64,000 bases of DNA from contig CAVQJP010000024.1 of assembly GCA_963712825.1 (NCBI GenBank), positions 248,001-312,000 on the forward strand. The letters run 5' to 3'. How positions within the stretch are numbered: position 1 is the first letter of the stretch; each line of letters opens with the position of its first letter. The translations under genes were made by a program, and so were the position numbers. This DNA comes from AP-15 sp963712825 (GTDB taxonomy: Bacteria > Pseudomonadota > Alphaproteobacteria > ATCC43930 > CGMCC-115725). This document shows positions 61,710 through 64,000 of this stretch, one piece after another. The notes under the pieces are model-generated. The model saw only the letters and a program-made list of their open reading frames with translations. It was not told the origin of the DNA and made no database searches.

Positions 61710-62213
61710 ATGGACCAGGACGCCAAGAAAACGGCGCTGCGGATGATCCCCTATGGGATCTACGTGCTGACCGCCGATGACGGGCAAGGCAACGTCGCCG
61801 CCGCGACCGTCAACTGGGTGACGCAGACCGCCTTTGCCCCGCCGCTCGTCGTCGTAGGGGTCAAGACCGATTCCGGCGCCTATCCGATCCTCAAGAACAC
61901 CAAGCACTTCACCCTCAACATGCTGGGCAAGGACGCCAAGGGCGTCGCCTTCACCTTTTTCAAGCCGACCAAGCTCGAAGACGGCAAGCTCTCGGGGCAA
62001 AGCATCCACAAGGGTGCCAACGGCCTGCCGATCCTCGACGCCGCCCTCGCCGCGGTCGAATGCAACGTCACCAGCGTCGTCGAGCAGGGCGACCATCACA
62101 TCGTCGTCGGCGAAGTCGTCGAGGCGCATCTGCCAAAGCCGGTCAGCGGCCGTCCCGACGCCGCGATCCTCGAAATGAAGGACCTCGGCGACAACGTGTT
62201 CTATGGCGGCTAG
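61710..62213 (+). CDS. Flavin reductase-like domain protein (FMN-binding split-barrel)
   Basis: 167 residues from ATG 61710, GAGGAGG at 61696-61702. ALRMIPYGIYVLTADDGQGNVAAATVNWVTQTAFAPPLVVVGVKTDSGAYPILKNTKHFTLNMLGKDAKGVAFTFFK is the family pattern of FMN/NAD(P)H reductases that supply reduced flavin to monooxygenases. Potential partner enzymes (luciferase-like monooxygenases) are at 17728, 26786 and 39903. Not co-transcribed with the giant genes in any obvious way. Confidence 0.91.
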   Translation: MDQDAKKTALRMIPYGIYVLTADDGQGNVAAATVNWVTQTAFAPPLVVVGVKTDSGAYPILKNTKHFTLNMLGKDAKGVAFTFFKPTKLEDGKLSGQSIHKGANGLPILDAALAAVECNVTSVVEQGDHHIVVGEVVEAHLPKPVSGRPDAAILEMKDLGDNVFYGG

Positions 62214-62462
62214 ATCCTTCGGTTGGGCGGCACCTTTGTAACCTGACGCGGCGTGAACCGGGGCAGCCGCTTGCCCCTTTTCAAGCCAGGGCCGGCGCAG
62301 GGTTCTCGCTTTCGCAGGAACGACGTTTCAACGTCATCGAAAAAGGGCGCCAAAGCGGGTTTCCATCGGATCGCATCGGATAAAGCGGGCCGGCAACCCG
62401 CACCCCCGCTCTGGCACGGCAGTTGCAGTGATTGCGGCATACATTGGAGCAGGGGCAGCTTC
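62214..62462. other. Short intergenic stretch with repeat-like sequence
   Basis: 249 bases. GGCAGCCGCTTGCCCCTTTTCAAGC and TTCTCGCTTTCGCAGGAACGACG (62305-62327) resemble the ends of the CGCTTTCGCGGG dispersed repeat class; the rest precedes the binding-protein gene and may contain its promoter. Confidence 0.5.
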
Positions 62463-63299
62463 ATGCGTAGACGCACACTGCTGGCGGGCGCCGGGGCGGC
62501 GGCTGTAGCGAGCTTTTCAGTCACCCGCCGGGTGCTGGCAGACACCTTGGACGACGTAAAAAAACGCGGCACGCTCGTGGTCGGGACCGAAGCCGAATAC
62601 GTGCCGTACGAGTTCTACAAAGACGGCAAGATCGTCGGCTACGACCCCGACATCATACAGATCTTTGTCGACAAGCTCGGCGTCAAGGCAGAGCTCGTCG
62701 ATACCGCCTGGAACGGCATCATTCCGGCGCTCTACGCCGGCAAGTTCGACGTCATCATCTCCGGCATGACAATCACCAAAGAGCGCGCTCAGAAGGTGCT
62801 GTTTTCGATGCCATATGCCGACGCGAGCAACGTGATCATGCTGCGCGCCGGCGAGGACCGGATCAAGACAGCGGACGATTTGTCCGGCAAAACCATCGGC
62901 GTCGGGCTCGGCAGCGCCGCCGCCGGGATCGTCAAGACCTTCGAGGCGCGGCTCAAGGCCGAAGGCAAGCCCGGCTACGCCGAGGTCAAGATGTACCAAG
63001 CGGGTGCCGATGCGTATCAGGATTTGATCAACCGCCGGATCGACGCGACGGTCAACTCGAAGTCGACATTGATCGTGGTGATGAAAAACGCTCCGGGCCA
63101 GTTCAAGCTGCTGCCCGGCGTTTCCGACATCAAGGCCTATTTCGGCATGGCCTTCCGCAAAGACGACGGGCGGTTCCAGGGGTTTGCCAACGAGCAGCTG
63201 GCGCAATTGAAAACGGACGGCGAGCTGGCAAAGCTCCAGCAAAAATGGTTCGGCGAGGTCATGCCGACGCCAAACACGATCCCCGACATCCTGCCCTGA
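62463..63299 (+). CDS. Amino-acid ABC transporter substrate-binding protein (family 3)
   Basis: 278 residues from ATG 62463, right after a GGGGCAG. Residues 1-27 form a signal peptide with a twin-Arg-like start (MRRRTLLAGAGAAAVASFSVTRRVLA). RGTLVVGTEAEYVPYEFYKDGKIVGYDPDIIQIFVDKLGVKAELVDTAWNGIIPALYAGKFDVIISGMTITKERAQKVLFSMPY is the classic family 3 (HisJ/FliY-like) sequence. It captures a polar amino acid in the periplasm for the downstream permease and ATPase. Confidence 0.94.
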   Translation: MRRRTLLAGAGAAAVASFSVTRRVLADTLDDVKKRGTLVVGTEAEYVPYEFYKDGKIVGYDPDIIQIFVDKLGVKAELVDTAWNGIIPALYAGKFDVIISGMTITKERAQKVLFSMPYADASNVIMLRAGEDRIKTADDLSGKTIGVGLGSAAAGIVKTFEARLKAEGKPGYAEVKMYQAGADAYQDLINRRIDATVNSKSTLIVVMKNAPGQFKLLPGVSDIKAYFGMAFRKDDGRFQGFANEQLAQLKTDGELAKLQQKWFGEVMPTPNTIPDILP

Positions 63300-63311
63300 C
63301 GCAGTGCCGAC

Positions 63312-63962
63312 ATGGTCGGCTTCGATTGGGGTGTCGTCTGGTATGCAGTGCCCTACCTGCTGCAAGGGGCGCTGGTCACGCTCGAAATCTCGATCTGCGC
63401 AATGGCCGTCGGCACCGTGGTCGGCATTGTGTGCGGACTGGTCAGCGTCTCCCGCCGCGCCGTGCTGAAGGCGGTCGTGCGAGCCTATGTCTATTTTGTG
63501 CGCGGCACGCCGGCATTGGTGCAGATCTTCCTGATCTATTTCGCGCTGCCGCGGATCGGCTTGGAGCTGTCGCCATTCGCCAGCGGGGTCGTGGCGCTGG
63601 CGTTCAACTCGGGCGGGTTCATCTCCGAAATCGTGCGCGCCGGGCTGCAGTCGGTCGACGCCGGGCAGACCGAGGCGGCGCTGTCGATCGGCATGACCGA
63701 TCGCCAGTCGATCCTGTTTATCCTGCTGCCGCAGTCGTTGCGGCGCATCACCCCGCCGCTGACCAATGAGCTGATCACCTTGGTAAAAAGCTCGTCGCTG
63801 CTGTCGGTGATCTCGATCGCCGAGCTTACCCGCTCGGCGCAGGTGATCATTGCCGAGCGCTTTACCCCGTTTGAGCTCTATGCGGAATTGGCGGTGTTTT
63901 ACCTCGTGATCATCTCGGCGCTCGCCTGGTTCTCCGAATACCTAGAGAGGCGTCTGGCATGA
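63312..63962 (+). CDS. Polar amino-acid ABC transporter permease (HisM/GlnP type)
   Basis: 216 residues from ATG 63312. Five membrane segments with YLLQGALVTLEISICAMAVGTVVGIVCGL, VRGTPALVQIFLIYFALPRIG and EAALSIGMTDRQSILFILLPQSLRRITPPLTNELITLVKSSSLLSVISIAELT, the EAA loop contacted by the ATPase. It starts 12 bases after the binding protein and its stop overlaps the ATPase start by four bases (ATGA), so the three are one operon. Confidence 0.95.
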   Translation: MVGFDWGVVWYAVPYLLQGALVTLEISICAMAVGTVVGIVCGLVSVSRRAVLKAVVRAYVYFVRGTPALVQIFLIYFALPRIGLELSPFASGVVALAFNSGGFISEIVRAGLQSVDAGQTEAALSIGMTDRQSILFILLPQSLRRITPPLTNELITLVKSSSLLSVISIAELTRSAQVIIAERFTPFELYAELAVFYLVIISALAWFSEYLERRLA

Positions 63963-64000
63963 GCGCCGAACCGCTCCTCCAGATCCGTCGCCTGTCGAAA
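63959..64000 (+). CDS. Amino-acid ABC transporter ATP-binding protein (5' end)
   Basis: Only the first 14 codons lie inside the window (MSAEPLLQIRRLSK), entering the usual strand before the Walker A motif. Identity rests on the operon: it overlaps the permease stop by four bases. The gene continues past the right edge. Confidence 0.75.
   Translation, partial: MSAEPLLQIRRLSK

Overview
The window is GC-rich chromosomal DNA from an alphaproteobacterium. The clearest markers are a full-length CtrA cell-cycle regulator with a ClpXP-type Ala-Ala C-terminus, its phosphotransferase ChpT next door, a Bpt-type aminoacyl-tRNA-protein transferase, and a phasin. The order (Rhodospirillales- or Hyphomicrobiales-like) cannot be fixed from these genes alone. 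No rRNA, tRNA, CRISPR array, phage or transposase gene was seen.

Layout. 1-8618: end of queA, an HtrA-like protein that has lost its catalytic triad and is coupled to a LuxR-type regulator, then scattered metabolic genes (hydrolase, YghU-type GST, amidohydrolase, bpt, small lipoprotein, zinc dehydrogenase, flavin amine oxidase). 8619-10607: a 622-bp regulatory region with a perfect CRP-type palindrome and many TTAA(C) sites, then ctrA and chpT converging with overlapping stop codons. 10809-17520: formate/molybdenum-cofactor block: OFA-family antiporter with a 40-residue partner protein, fdhD-mobA (mobA frameshifted), three tandem DUF29 paralogues, and moaA coupled to an NAD kinase. 17521-35077: catabolic and accessory genes (luciferase-like oxidoreductases, CoA transferase, a dctA operon with two binding proteins of unrelated transporter classes, ModE-like regulator, thioesterase, an S41/PDZ protein without its catalytic Ser-Lys dyad, glutathione-dependent formaldehyde dehydrogenase, amidohydrolase, enoyl-CoA hydratase, disulfide oxidoreductase). 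35137-48513: transporters, quinone oxidoreductase, GMC oxidoreductase, manC, phasin, GST and a prepilin peptidase. 48596-61618: gspE, then two giant tandem paralogous repeat proteins with RTX-type C-termini (1,696 residues, and about 1,847 residues split by one frameshift), each behind a copy of the same leader DNA. 61710-64000: flavin reductase and the start of a polar amino-acid ABC transporter operon.

The most unusual parts are the giant gene pair with its duplicated leader and a 7-bp tandem repeat in the first copy, two PDZ pseudoproteases in one window, the triplicated DUF29 genes, and a small element with 29-bp terminal inverted repeats at 27631-27806. All functions are inferred from sequence motifs; no database search was possible.
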